A stretch of 64,000 bases of DNA from Winogradskyella arenosi (GCF_003337305.1 NZ_QPJO01000003.1:248001-312000), one strand, 5' to 3'. Shown: positions 1-7,851, counted from the first letter of the stretch. Translations and numbers: made by a program. Notes: a model not told the origin generated them from the sequence alone.

Positions 1-1017
1 GTTAAGTAATTCATCTAAATTATAACCAATCGCTAATTTTGCTGCAATTTTTGCAATAGGATATCCTGTAGCTTTACTTGCTAATGCAGAGGAACGCGAT
101 ACACGAGGATTAATTTCAATAGCGATAATTTCTTCTTCGTCATCCGGACTTACCGCAAATTGTACGTTACAACCACCAGCAAAATCACCAATACTTCGCA
201 TCATATGGATTGCCATATCACGCATTTTTTGATAGGTTTTATCTGATAAGGTCATTGCTGGAGCAACCGTAATAGAGTCTCCTGTGTGGATCCCCATTGG
301 GTCCATATTTTCAATAGTACAGATAATTACAACATTATCATTTTTATCTCTAAGCAGCTCTAATTCATACTCTTTCCAACCAATTAAAGCTTTATCAATC
401 ATCACCTCATGAATTGGAGACACCTCTAATCCGCGAGTTAATAATTCATCAAAATCTTCTTCTTTATGAACAAATGAAGCACCGGCTCCACCTAAAGTAT
501 AAGAGGCTCTAATAACTAAAGGAAATCCAAATTCTTGAGCGATTTCTTTTCCTTTTAAATACGATGTTGCGGTGGCTTGTGGCGCCATACCAACACCTAT
601 CTTTAGCATTAATTCTCTAAACTGTTCACGATCTTCAGTAATATTAATAGCATCAATATCAACACCGATGATATCAACATTAAAATCTTCCCAAATTCCT
701 TTTTCATCAGCCTCAATACAAAGATTTAGAGCTGTTTGGCCACCCATTGTAGGTAAAACAGCATCAATTTGAGGGTGCTCTTTTAAAATCTGAATTAAAG
801 ATTTTGTTGTTAACGGCAACAAGTAAACATGGTCTGCCATGGTGGGGTCAGTCATGATAGTTGCAGGGTTAGAATTGATTAAAATGGTCTCAATTCCATC
901 TTCTCTTAACGACCTAAGGGCCTGAGAACCTGAGTAATCAAATTCACAAGCTTGTCCAATAACGATTGGACCAGATCCTATAAGTAGTATCGATTTAATG
1001 TTTTTGTTCTTTGGCAT
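1..1017 (-). CDS. carB: Carbamoyl-phosphate synthase large subunit, N-terminal part (cut by window edge)
   Basis: The minus strand is open for 339 codons from the ATG at 1017 to the left edge, so this is the first third of a protein normally near 1,000 residues or more. It makes carbamoyl phosphate for arginine and pyrimidine synthesis from ammonia delivered by CarA, bicarbonate and two ATP. Visible family features are the start MPKNKNIKSILLIGSGPIVI, the LINSNPATIMTD stretch, MGGQTALN, a glycine-rich ATP-grasp loop ASYTLGGAGAS and the metal-binding motif EINPRVSRSSALASKATG. A TATTTTTG element lies at 1040-1047. Identity is clear; the C-terminal synthetase half and allosteric domain are outside the window. 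Confidence 0.97.
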   Translation of the reverse strand, partial: MPKNKNIKSILLIGSGPIVIGQACEFDYSGSQALRSLREDGIETILINSNPATIMTDPTMADHVYLLPLTTKSLIQILKEHPQIDAVLPTMGGQTALNLCIEADEKGIWEDFNVDIIGVDIDAINITEDREQFRELMLKIGVGMAPQATATSYLKGKEIAQEFGFPLVIRASYTLGGAGASFVHKEEDFDELLTRGLEVSPIHEVMIDKALIGWKEYELELLRDKNDNVVIICTIENMDPMGIHTGDSITVAPAMTLSDKTYQKMRDMAIHMMRSIGDFAGGCNVQFAVSPDDEEEIIAIEINPRVSRSSALASKATGYPIAKIAAKLAIGYNLDELLN

Positions 1018-1039
1018 GTGTAAAAATTGTTATGGTGTA

Positions 1040-1047
1040 CAAAAATA
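1040..1047 (-). promoter_or_regulatory. Putative carB promoter -7 element
   Basis: On the minus strand the 8-mer TATTTTTG matches the Bacteroidota -7 consensus TAnnTTTG and lies 22 bases upstream of the carB ATG. I see no TTG at the expected distance upstream, so only the -7 half is supported. Confidence 0.5.
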
Positions 1048-1062
1048 AGTATCTATTAGGTA

Positions 1063-1093
1063 TAAAAAAAGGCGCTACACCTAAGTAACGCCT
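1063..1093 (-). terminator. rpmH intrinsic terminator
   Basis: Read on the minus strand, a nine-pair stem (AGGCGTTAC / GTAGCGCCT, one G-U) with a six-base loop is followed by a run of seven T. It starts 24 bases after the rpmH stop codon and separates rpmH from carB. Confidence 0.85.
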
Positions 1094-1116
1094 AATATAT
1101 TAACAATTGTTAATCA

Positions 1117-1278
1117 TTATTTTTTATGTCTTGTTTCAGAAGATACAGACAATCTCTTTCTACCTTTAGCTCTTCTACGTGCTAAAACTTTTCTTCCGTT
1201 AACAGAAGCCATTCTTTCTCTGAAACCATGTTTGTTTCTTCTTTTTCTTTTTGACGGTTGAAACGTTCTTTTTGGCAT
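1117..1278 (-). CDS. rpmH: 50S ribosomal protein L34
   Basis: A 53-residue, strongly basic protein that begins [20 protein letters not shown] and contains [19 protein letters not shown], the hallmark sequence of L34. It is a structural component of the large ribosomal subunit. The usual length is 44-53 residues, so it is complete. It has its own promoter (1344-1373) and terminator (1063-1093) and so forms a single-gene unit, not linked here to rnpA or dnaA as in many other phyla. Confidence 0.98.
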   Translation of the reverse strand: MPKRTFQPSKRKRRNKHGFRERMASVNGRKVLARRRAKGRKRLSVSSETRHKK

Positions 1279-1343
1279 TGTCTTATATTTTAAATCTTAT
1301 AATCTTTTTTTAATTTTTTTGAGAGCTATCCCAAAACTGCGTG

Positions 1344-1373
1344 CAAATATACAACAACTTTTTACATTAGCAA
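1344..1373 (-). promoter_or_regulatory. rpmH promoter, Bacteroidota sigma-A type
   Basis: On the minus strand TTG (1371-1373) is followed after 19 bases by TATATTTG (1344-1351), a full match to the Bacteroidota -33/-7 pattern. The resulting leader is about 60 bases and AT-rich. Confidence 0.75.
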
Positions 1374-1420
1374 ATAGCAAAAGAAAAATTTTGAATAGAA
1401 TTTTAACTCTGAGATTTTAT

Positions 1421-1428
1421 TATCTTTG
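1421..1428 (+). promoter_or_regulatory. Putative -7 element for the TPR-like membrane protein
   Basis: TATCTTTG matches TAnnTTTG exactly, 25 bases before the ATG at 1454. No correctly spaced TTG is visible upstream. Confidence 0.5.
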
Positions 1429-1453
1429 CGCACTGTAAAAATACACCTTAAAT

Positions 1454-2032
1454 ATGTTTAATAAAAATATAAAATTAGTCATAGCAGCATTAATAATTGG
1501 CTATGGTATATATCAATTTACTGAAGGCTATATAGGAAACGGTATTATGTACCTTTTACTATCTACTATTTTCATTTTCTTATACTTTAAGAACGAAATC
1601 ATTTTGTTAGCTTTTCTTAAACTAAGAAAGCAAGATTTTGTTGGCGCTAAAAAATGGCTTGATAAAATAAATAATCCTGAAGGCGCCTTAGTAAAAAAGC
1701 AACAAGGGTATTTAAATTACCTTAATGGTATTATGGTATCGCAAACCAATATGAATGAAGCTGAAGCTTATTTTAAGAAAGCTATTGATTTAGGCTTATC
1801 TATGGATCATGATTTAGCGATGGCGAAATTAAACTTAGCTGGTATTGCATTTTCTAAACGTAGAAAACCTGAAGCTCAAAAATTATTAGCTGAAGCTGAA
1901 AAATTAGATAAGCGTGATATGTTAGCGGATCAAATTAAAATGATGAAGCAACAAATGAAAAAAGCTTCAATACCAAAGCACCAATACGGTCAACCTACAT
2001 CAGCTAGACAAAACCGCAGAAGTAAACGCTAA
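1454..2032 (+). CDS. Small membrane protein with TPR-like helical domain, function unknown
   Basis: 192 residues. Two hydrophobic segments lie near residues 8-24 and 31-55, followed by a soluble helical part (about 60-165) with TPR-like pairs, for instance around NMNEAEAYFKKAIDLGL and RKPEAQKLLAEAEKLDK. The tail is basic and disordered, rich in Gln, Arg and Lys. Such proteins are common in Flavobacteriaceae and carry no assigned role. The cytoplasmic TPR surface suggests protein-protein contacts at the inner membrane, which is inference. It converges with the NhaC-family gene with only nine bases between stop codons and no clear terminator between them. Confidence 0.8.
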   Translation: MFNKNIKLVIAALIIGYGIYQFTEGYIGNGIMYLLLSTIFIFLYFKNEIILLAFLKLRKQDFVGAKKWLDKINNPEGALVKKQQGYLNYLNGIMVSQTNMNEAEAYFKKAIDLGLSMDHDLAMAKLNLAGIAFSKRRKPEAQKLLAEAEKLDKRDMLADQIKMMKQQMKKASIPKHQYGQPTSARQNRRSKR

Positions 2033-2041
2033 TAGCTTCTT

Positions 2042-3355
2042 TTACCTTGCTTTTTTCTTTGCTAACAAGGGTTGTATCCCAATTAACACTATCGTTGTTA
2101 CAAATAAAATAAGTAAATACCAGGTATTCTGAATAAGGTCTAAATAATCGATTTGACCTTTAGAAAAACTTAAAATCATCAAGACTTGTGCTCCATATGG
2201 GAGCACTCCTTGTATTATACAGGCAAAGACATCTAAGATAGAAGCTGTTTTTCTATTGGTTAAGCCGTATTCGTCATTAATTGTTTTTGCAATTGGCCCT
2301 GATATAATAATAGAAACGGTATTATTAGCAATAGCCATATTTACGGTACTTACCAAGGCCGCAATACCAAATTGCGCTGATGTTTTATTTTTAATAAGCA
2401 TTTTGATTTTTTTTAAAATATAATCGATTCCTCCATTAATTTCTACCAAAGCGGCTAAACCTCCCGTTAAAAGCGATAACAAGAAGATTTCTGTCATATT
2501 AGTAAAGCCTTCATAGGCAATTCGCGTTGATTCCATTAGGGTAAAGTCGCCATAAAACACGCCTAAAATTCCGGCTGAAATAATACCTAAAAACAACGTT
2601 ACAAAAACATTTACGCCGAGAATAGATAACAAAATCACCAATAGATAAGGAAGTATTTTTACTACAGAATACACATAAGTAACCTCCTCTAGTGCATCAG
2701 ATTTTAAATCTAAGCCTTGAAAGGTTAAGATCACCAAAGTGATTAAAGCTGCTGGAAGCGCAATTTTGATATTCTCTTTAAATTTATCACTCATTTTACA
2801 ATCCAATGATTGTGTGGCTGCAATTGTAGTGTCTGAGATGACCGAAAGATTATCTCCAAACATAGAACCTCCTAATAAGGCGCCACAAAGTATAGCGAGG
2901 GAAATATCACCTTGACCAGAGAAGCCTACTACAATTGGGGCGAGCGTTACAATTGCGCCCACAGAAGTTCCTGTAGACACCGATAAAAATGCTGCGATCA
3001 CAAAAACGCCTAAATAAATGTACTGAATGGCAATATAATCTAAGCCTAAATTTACAATAGCATCTACACTCCCTGTAGCTTTAGTCACCGTAGCAAAGGC
3101 GCCTGCAAGCAAGTAAATTAAACACATGGTAAGTATCTTATGATCACCACAACCTTTTAAAAGGGTCTGAATTTTAGACTCTACGGAAGATCTAAACATC
3201 AAAAAGGCCACAACAATCCCAACCACGACCGCTATGGGAGCTGGCAAAGCATAAAAATCATCTTTATAGATTCCGACGCCTAAAAAGGTAATAACAAATA
3301 CGAGTAATGGAATTAATGCGGTAACACTTGGGGAAGCAACTTTTGGATTTTTCAT
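2042..3355 (-). CDS. NhaC-family transporter, candidate MetT-like methionine carrier
   Basis: 437 residues with about eleven hydrophobic segments. It has the NhaC-superfamily signature regions, such as GTSVGAIVTLAPIVVG, GALLGGSMFGDNLSVISDTTIAATQ and ANNTVSIIISGPIAKTI. By sequence alone it would be called a Na+/H+ antiporter. However, its leader carries a SAM-I-like aptamer (3430-3497), and NhaC-superfamily members under SAM-riboswitch control have been proposed as methionine transporters (MetT). I therefore infer uptake of methionine or a related sulfur compound, probably sodium- or proton-coupled. The ATG at 3355 is preceded at nine bases by AAAGG, a purine-rich ribosome-binding site that the leader can mask. 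Confidence 0.85.
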   Translation of the reverse strand: MKNPKVASPSVTALIPLLVFVITFLGVGIYKDDFYALPAPIAVVVGIVVAFLMFRSSVESKIQTLLKGCGDHKILTMCLIYLLAGAFATVTKATGSVDAIVNLGLDYIAIQYIYLGVFVIAAFLSVSTGTSVGAIVTLAPIVVGFSGQGDISLAILCGALLGGSMFGDNLSVISDTTIAATQSLDCKMSDKFKENIKIALPAALITLVILTFQGLDLKSDALEEVTYVYSVVKILPYLLVILLSILGVNVFVTLFLGIISAGILGVFYGDFTLMESTRIAYEGFTNMTEIFLLSLLTGGLAALVEINGGIDYILKKIKMLIKNKTSAQFGIAALVSTVNMAIANNTVSIIISGPIAKTINDEYGLTNRKTASILDVFACIIQGVLPYGAQVLMILSFSKGQIDYLDLIQNTWYLLILFVTTIVLIGIQPLLAKKKAR

Positions 3356-3363
3356 TCGATTAT

Positions 3364-3388
3364 GCCTTTAAAAAAGGAGAGCATAGCA
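3364..3388 (-). promoter_or_regulatory. Ribosome-binding-site hairpin and anti-aptamer strand of the SAM switch
   Basis: On the minus strand CCTTT (3373-3377) can pair with AAAGG (3365-3369), the SD-like sequence nine bases from the ATG, across a three-base loop. The overlapping stretch TCTCCTTTT (3372-3380), plus TGCTA (3384-3388), is complementary to the P2/J2-3 strand of the upstream aptamer (3467-3480) apart from a three-base bulge. The two pairings exclude each other, which gives a simple translational off-switch. Confidence 0.6.
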
Positions 3389-3429
3389 AATCAATAGAAA
3401 AATTAGATTAACATTTTTTCCAAAGTATT

Positions 3430-3497
3430 GGCTTATCGCTTTAGCACCTTGCTCGTTATTGCAGGTTGCTATCTCCTTTTAGAGATTCTTGATAATT
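3430..3497 (-). promoter_or_regulatory. Compact SAM-I-superfamily riboswitch aptamer
   Basis: Read on the minus strand: TTATC (P1), ATCAAGA, a six-pair P2 with AAAA loop, GCAACC, a P3 stem (CCTGC with GCAAGG, one bulged A), GGTGCTAA, then GATAAG closing P1. These are the conserved SAM-contacting segments of SAM-I in the right order. The canonical long kinked P2 is replaced by a short hairpin, and the P4 helix between GGTGCTAA and GATAAG is missing. The aptamer starts a few bases after the predicted transcription start. Core sequence match is strong; the variant class is unassigned. Confidence 0.75.
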
Positions 3498-3509
3498 AAT
3501 TTAAGGCGG

Positions 3510-3542
3510 CAAATATATCTATATAAACACATTTAGCACAAA
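3510..3542 (-). promoter_or_regulatory. Promoter of the NhaC-family gene and its riboswitch leader
   Basis: On the minus strand TTTG (3539-3542), 21 bases, then TATATTTG (3510-3517): a full Bacteroidota -33/-7 promoter. Transcription should start near 3503, just ahead of the aptamer P1 strand. Confidence 0.75.
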
Positions 3543-3576
3543 CTTTAACGCTTTATTATTATCTGTAAACCCCTTC

Positions 3577-5025
3577 CTACAATAAAGGCGCCATTAAACG
3601 TGCGGTAGCTTCTACAACTTTAGTCCGCTTAGATCGCTTTTTCCAAGAGTCTAGTTCTAATTTTTCGCAATCCTTGAGATCGGATTTAAAAAGTGAGGTC
3701 AGATCATCACTAATGGCCTTATTATAAATTAAAGCATTCACTTCAAAATTAATATTAAAGCTTCGGTAATCCATATTAGTTGTTCCAATGGTACTAAATA
3801 CACCATCCACCACCATGGTTTTTGCATGCACAAAACCTTTAGTATAGTGATATACCTCTACACCTGCTTCTAAAAGCATTTCTAAATAAGAATTGGTTGC
3901 ATATTCCGCAATCCACGAATCCGATTTTTGAGGAACAATGAGTTTAACTTCAATATTACTTCTGGCTATGACTTGCAGGGCCGTTAAAATTTCAGGATTA
4001 GGAATAAAATAAGGGGTCGTGATATAAACATAATCTTCCGCATTGGTTATGGCAACAAATATGGCTTCCATAATATTAGACCAGTCCGTATCGGGTCCGC
4101 TTGCCGCAATTTGAAGCGGTACATTAGCTTTACAGTTATGATCAGGGAAATAATTTTTGGAAATCTCTAAGGCATCACCGCTTACAAAGTCCCAAGTGGT
4201 AAAAAATAAAATCTGAAGGGGCTTTACCGCCTCCCCTACTAATCGCATATGCGTATCTCGCCAATACCTATCATTATTAGCATTAACGTACGTATCTGAA
4301 ATATTCACCCCACCAACATAGCCAATTTTACCATCAATAACTATAATTTTACGGTGATCGCGATAATTCATTTGCCCTGTGAATTTAGAGAATAGCACAG
4401 GCATAAATGGGTGCATTTCTATTCCACACTCTTTGAGTTGGCGTTTCATTTTAGAGCTTATAGAACTTCCTACATCATCAATAACAATTCTCACTTCTAC
4501 GCCATCCTTTGCTTTATCGCACAAGAGATTAAGCAATTCGGTACCAATCTGGTCGTCTTTAATTATAAAATACTCTAAATGAATATGATCTGTAGCGTCT
4601 TTTATATCTTTGAAGAGGTATTGAAATTTATCATCACCATTTTTAATAAGCTTTACTTCATTATTAATGGTGAGCTTGGATTTCTCACTGTTGTAAAGCA
4701 ACGGAATTAATTTAGATTTCTGCTCTAACAGTTTATCAACCTCATTAATAGTTTTAGTATCTAGCTCTAACTGATCTTGAATCTTTTTAATTACCGATTG
4801 GTTAAGGACATTCTTTCTGCTAAAAATCTTTGTTTTACGATATTCTTGTCCAAAAAGATAATACACAATTAAACCCAAAAATGGCAACGCTAATAAGCCT
4901 ATGATATAGCTTAGGGCCTTTGTTGGGTTTAGTTTTTTTAGCAGAATGGTAACCACTGCAGACAATGCAATGGTATAATTAAGTATGATTAATACCTGCC
5001 AAATATGATTTCTTAAATAATCCAA
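3577..5025 (-). CDS. cls: Cardiolipin synthase (phospholipase D family)
   Basis: 482 residues, the normal length for bacterial Cls. Two N-terminal membrane segments (about 10-30 and 38-58) precede two phospholipase D domains, each with an HKD motif: HRKIIVID from residue 224 and HAKTMVVD from residue 400. It condenses two phosphatidylglycerol molecules, or PG with another phospholipid, into cardiolipin at the inner membrane. It starts three bases after the stop of the lytic transglycosylase gene, so the two are almost certainly one operon tying membrane lipid and wall turnover together. No canonical terminator was seen downstream. Confidence 0.93.
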   Translation of the reverse strand: MDYLRNHIWQVLIILNYTIALSAVVTILLKKLNPTKALSYIIGLLALPFLGLIVYYLFGQEYRKTKIFSRKNVLNQSVIKKIQDQLELDTKTINEVDKLLEQKSKLIPLLYNSEKSKLTINNEVKLIKNGDDKFQYLFKDIKDATDHIHLEYFIIKDDQIGTELLNLLCDKAKDGVEVRIVIDDVGSSISSKMKRQLKECGIEMHPFMPVLFSKFTGQMNYRDHRKIIVIDGKIGYVGGVNISDTYVNANNDRYWRDTHMRLVGEAVKPLQILFFTTWDFVSGDALEISKNYFPDHNCKANVPLQIAASGPDTDWSNIMEAIFVAITNAEDYVYITTPYFIPNPEILTALQVIARSNIEVKLIVPQKSDSWIAEYATNSYLEMLLEAGVEVYHYTKGFVHAKTMVVDGVFSTIGTTNMDYRSFNINFEVNALIYNKAISDDLTSLFKSDLKDCEKLELDSWKKRSKRTKVVEATARLMAPLL

Positions 5026-5028
5026 AGT

Positions 5029-5982
5029 TTAAGGATGAGTGTTATAATATCCGGCTTCTGGAATTTCTATCTCATACAATTTACGAGAACTATTATTTAA
5101 ATGGGGCTCTCTTAACCAAGGATTATGAAGTTTTAAAATCTTATAGTTGATTCCGAATTTTTTAGAGAATTGCGCAAAATCTTTTACGGCCGTATCCACC
5201 TTAACCTTATACGTTGGGATCTCTTTGTACAAATGCGACTTATTAAAGTTGAAGCCGTATTTATCAGGATGCGATAAAATTTCTTTTAAAGCTACAATTC
5301 TAAACACATAACGCCCGGTTTCTTCACCCAAAAGCAAATCGTAGTAATCATTAACATCTTGGGCTTCTAATCGACTAGAAACTCCGGCATTTCCTGCATT
5401 ATAAGCTGCAGCAGCTTTAGTCCAGGACCCTAAATTAGCTTTTGCTTTCTTTAAGTAATTACAAGCTACCTCTGTTGCCATTTCAATATGGTAACGCTCA
5501 TCAACATTAGAATTCACTTCTAATCCATTCTCACGTCCTGTAGCGGCCATAATTTGCCACATCCCACTTGCTCCTGCAGGTGATTTCGCTGTTGGTATTA
5601 ATCCGCTTTCAATAACCGCTAGGTATTTAAAATCGTCTGGCACCCCATTTTTCTTTAAAATAGGTTCTATAATCGGAAAATATTTTTGAGCACGCTTAAA
5701 CATTAATAAACCATTAGATTGCCAATAGGTGTTTACTAATAATTCACGATCCATACGCTCATAAATATCCGGATCTTCAACAGGAACGGCTTCTCCTGCA
5801 AAATTTAAGTTATCTGGCATTTCTAAGGCATAGACATTATAATTGTTAACCACAGGATCTTCATGGCCTAAATTACGATCTGAAGGCGCTTGTGCGTTGG
5901 GTGATTTTTGCATTGAAAAGATAAAGAGTCCTGAGACACAAATGACGCCTACTAAGGCTAAACTATTTTTTATAATTTTCAT
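5029..5982 (-). CDS. Lytic murein transglycosylase, MltD-like
   Basis: 317 residues. An N-terminal hydrophobic segment (about 8-23) suggests a signal anchor. The SLT domain spans roughly residues 100-230 with catalytic Glu125 in AVIESGL, the SPAGASGMWQIM block and AAAAYNAGNAG, all typical of family 1 lytic transglycosylases. The C-terminal region (about 260-310) resembles a degenerate LysM-type segment. It cleaves peptidoglycan between MurNAc and GlcNAc, forming anhydro-MurNAc. It leads a two-gene operon with cls and has an unusually structured 5' leader (6001-6066). Confidence 0.88.
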   Translation of the reverse strand: MKIIKNSLALVGVICVSGLFIFSMQKSPNAQAPSDRNLGHEDPVVNNYNVYALEMPDNLNFAGEAVPVEDPDIYERMDRELLVNTYWQSNGLLMFKRAQKYFPIIEPILKKNGVPDDFKYLAVIESGLIPTAKSPAGASGMWQIMAATGRENGLEVNSNVDERYHIEMATEVACNYLKKAKANLGSWTKAAAAYNAGNAGVSSRLEAQDVNDYYDLLLGEETGRYVFRIVALKEILSHPDKYGFNFNKSHLYKEIPTYKVKVDTAVKDFAQFSKKFGINYKILKLHNPWLREPHLNNSSRKLYEIEIPEAGYYNTHP

Positions 5983-6000
5983 AGGTTTAATTTTAAGTTA

Positions 6001-6066
6001 TAACGGTTTTGAGCTCTCAAATTGGCTTTCCACCTTGAAGTGTACCTTGTGAGGCGCCTACCGTTT
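6001..6066 (-). promoter_or_regulatory. Structured 5' leader upstream of the lytic transglycosylase, class unknown
   Basis: On the minus strand AACGGT (6060-6065) and ACCGTT (6002-6007) can form a closing stem. Between them are three small hairpins: CCT/AGG, CAC/GTG and TTTGA/TCAAA (6007-6020). The block sits 20 bases before the start codon. It does not match any riboswitch consensus I can recall. Confidence 0.4.
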
Positions 6067-6127
6067 AATAGAATTCTATATTTTGCTTTAACATATAAAG
6101 ATAAGCAATCTGTATAGAGAAATGCAT

Positions 6128-6790
6128 TTAAGCTTCGATAAGTTTTGGTAAATTTTCGTTAAACCACTTATATTTATTGATGATCATTATATGCGTTCCA
6201 CCACGCAACACAATACAATTATCTTTACAAGAATAAGGAAAGATCACGTCTTTATCCCCATGTATGTATATCGCATCGGGATGCGGCTCCTCTTGGCCCC
6301 AACACACCACTTGTTTTATAGACCAATCTAAGTAGGTCTTATCTTTTACGGATAAATACTTTTTATAAAGGTCTACACGCTTTTTAACGGTTTCTCCAAA
6401 AGCGTACTTGGCCAGTAAATCTATATTACTCACCAATTGTGTAGGGAGAATTTTATAGGCTTTGGTCACTTTTAGCAATTTAAAGCGTTTAGGCAACTCG
6501 TAATGTGATTTTACACTAGACACCACAAACAGTTTTTTCACTTTGATGTATTTTGTCATTTCTTGAACAAGGATACCTCCAAAGCTCACTCCGAGCAAGA
6601 CCACATTATCATGGACTATAAATTGACACATCCGTTTAGCATAGGCTTCTAAAGACTCTCGCTTGTCAGGAATCTGCCATTCTAACCAATGAATTTCATA
6701 TTGAGCTTCTGGCAATTTTATATATTCAAATATCGATGGATTTGCAGCCATACCGGGCATTAAATAAACGTGTGTCAGCTCTGTTTTCAT
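6128..6790 (-). CDS. Alpha/beta-hydrolase fold protein
   Basis: 220 residues. The nucleophile elbow is GVSFGG (Ser near residue 69). The acid residue probably lies in YIHGDKDVIFP (about 175-185) and the catalytic His in GGTHIMI (about 198-204), so the Ser-Asp-His triad is present in the right order. There is no signal peptide, so it is cytoplasmic. The fold covers esterases, thioesterases and lipases, and the substrate cannot be told from this sequence. It is upstream of the transglycosylase on the same strand but separated by about 145 bases. Confidence 0.75.
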   Translation of the reverse strand: MKTELTHVYLMPGMAANPSIFEYIKLPEAQYEIHWLEWQIPDKRESLEAYAKRMCQFIVHDNVVLLGVSFGGILVQEMTKYIKVKKLFVVSSVKSHYELPKRFKLLKVTKAYKILPTQLVSNIDLLAKYAFGETVKKRVDLYKKYLSVKDKTYLDWSIKQVVCWGQEEPHPDAIYIHGDKDVIFPYSCKDNCIVLRGGTHIMIINKYKWFNENLPKLIEA

Positions 6791-6973
6791 CAGTTATTAA
6801 GGTCTCAATATTTGTGTTAAAAATTTCTAAAAACAATCTTATAAATCATTACTCAGCAAGGTTTTAACAGTGCCTTTAATAGGTTTATAGCTCATTTTTA
6901 CGTATCTTCGTGATACAAAACTATATAAAATATAGTACCTACTCTTCAACTGCTAATTATAAATTAAACAAAT

Positions 6974-7270
6974 ATGACAGAAACTGCTGAACTGATTGAT
7001 AATGATTTTTTACGTCAATTTGAATTAAACGTTGAAAATGAGATGGCTATCATAGAATATTCACTGCAAGAACGTAAGATATTCTTAACCAAAATGATTA
7101 TTCCAGACACTATTAGAACAGACGAATTTGAATTAGAATTTATAGATTTAGTGTTCAAGAATATCAAAGAACGAGACATAAGCGTGGTCCCAACAAGCCC
7201 AGAAATCGCAAAATTTGTGAGGCGTAACAGAAAATATAAGCGTATGCTACCTGTAGGGATTCGTATTTAA
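6974..7270 (+). CDS. Small GNAT-like N-acetyltransferase fold protein
   Basis: 98 residues. It resembles the short GNAT subfamily (Acetyltransf_CG type): a strand-rich first half around MAIIEYSLQERKIFLTKMII, then a helix and the closing SVVPTSPEIAKFVRRNRKYK, comparable to the vvP.C.yv..y...hpey ending of that family. The glycine-rich acetyl-CoA loop (Arg-Gly-x-Gly-x-Ala) expected before the long helix is replaced by RTDEFELEF, so catalysis is doubtful. It stands alone between an AT-rich upstream region and a bidirectional terminator. Confidence 0.65.
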   Translation: MTETAELIDNDFLRQFELNVENEMAIIEYSLQERKIFLTKMIIPDTIRTDEFELEFIDLVFKNIKERDISVVPTSPEIAKFVRRNRKYKRMLPVGIRI

Positions 7271-7291
7271 TCCACACTATTTTAAGGTCAT

Positions 7292-7328
7292 AAAAAAAAC
7301 CGAAACATTCTATGTTTCGGTTTTTTTA
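7292..7328. terminator. Bidirectional terminator between convergent genes
   Basis: A nine-pair stem (ACCGAAACA / TGTTTCGGT, loop TTCTA) is flanked by an A run on the left and a T run on the right, so it can end transcription from both the GNAT-like gene and the lipoprotein gene. Confidence 0.9.
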
Positions 7329-7350
7329 TGAGCGTATATTTTACCGCTAC

Positions 7351-7851
7351 TTATTTTGTATAAATCAAGGTAAGATCTTTAGTTTCTAAAGCTTCTGAAA
7401 AGTCTTCATTATAAATCGTAATGGCATTTTCAAAAACCACCGTCATGGTATCACCTTGGATCTCATAATTTCGTCCTGAAATTTGAACCGTGTTGGCATT
7501 AACTTCATCATAACTCGACGCAAAACTTATAAGGCTTTCTTTATTGCAATCCACTTGAAGACCGTAAGTATCGTCTTCATTATTTTTATAAAATTGCATT
7601 AGTACTGAAGCTTCATTACCCGAGTAAACGCTCCCATTTTCTTCAAAAGTTAACGTTTCTAAGCTATTACAATCTATTTCTTCAACCAAATTGGTATTTG
7701 CTACCCCGTCTTCATTCACATCAAAAGGAATAGCAATAGTGCGTGTGGTTAATTCCCAAACCCCAATCACTTTAGATTTATCATTGTCTGAGCAGGCGCT
7801 TGTGCCCCCCATTAAACAAAGTATTAAAAAAGCTTTAAATGTTATTTTCAT
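7351..7851 (-). CDS. Putative lipocalin-like lipoprotein
   Basis: 166 residues. The signal peptide ends in a lipobox-like GTSAC at residue 20, so a lipid-anchored envelope protein is likely. The mature part begins with KVIGVWELTTRTI, the opening of lipocalin-like beta-barrel domains common in Bacteroidota lipoproteins, and is acidic and strand-rich. Four further cysteine or asparagine-cysteine spots (EEIDCNS, VDCNKES) could form a disulfide. No function is assigned. It follows mtaB on the same strand with 80 bases between and shares the terminator at 7292-7328. Confidence 0.7.
   Translation of the reverse strand: MKITFKAFLILCLMGGTSACSDNDKSKVIGVWELTTRTIAIPFDVNEDGVANTNLVEEIDCNSLETLTFEENGSVYSGNEASVLMQFYKNNEDDTYGLQVDCNKESLISFASSYDEVNANTVQISGRNYEIQGDTMTVVFENAITIYNEDFSEALETKDLTLIYTK

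Noticed and set aside
572..772. Open frame of 66 codons on the plus strand
   Set aside because: It lies antisense inside carB, whose ATP-grasp motifs on the minus strand are clear.
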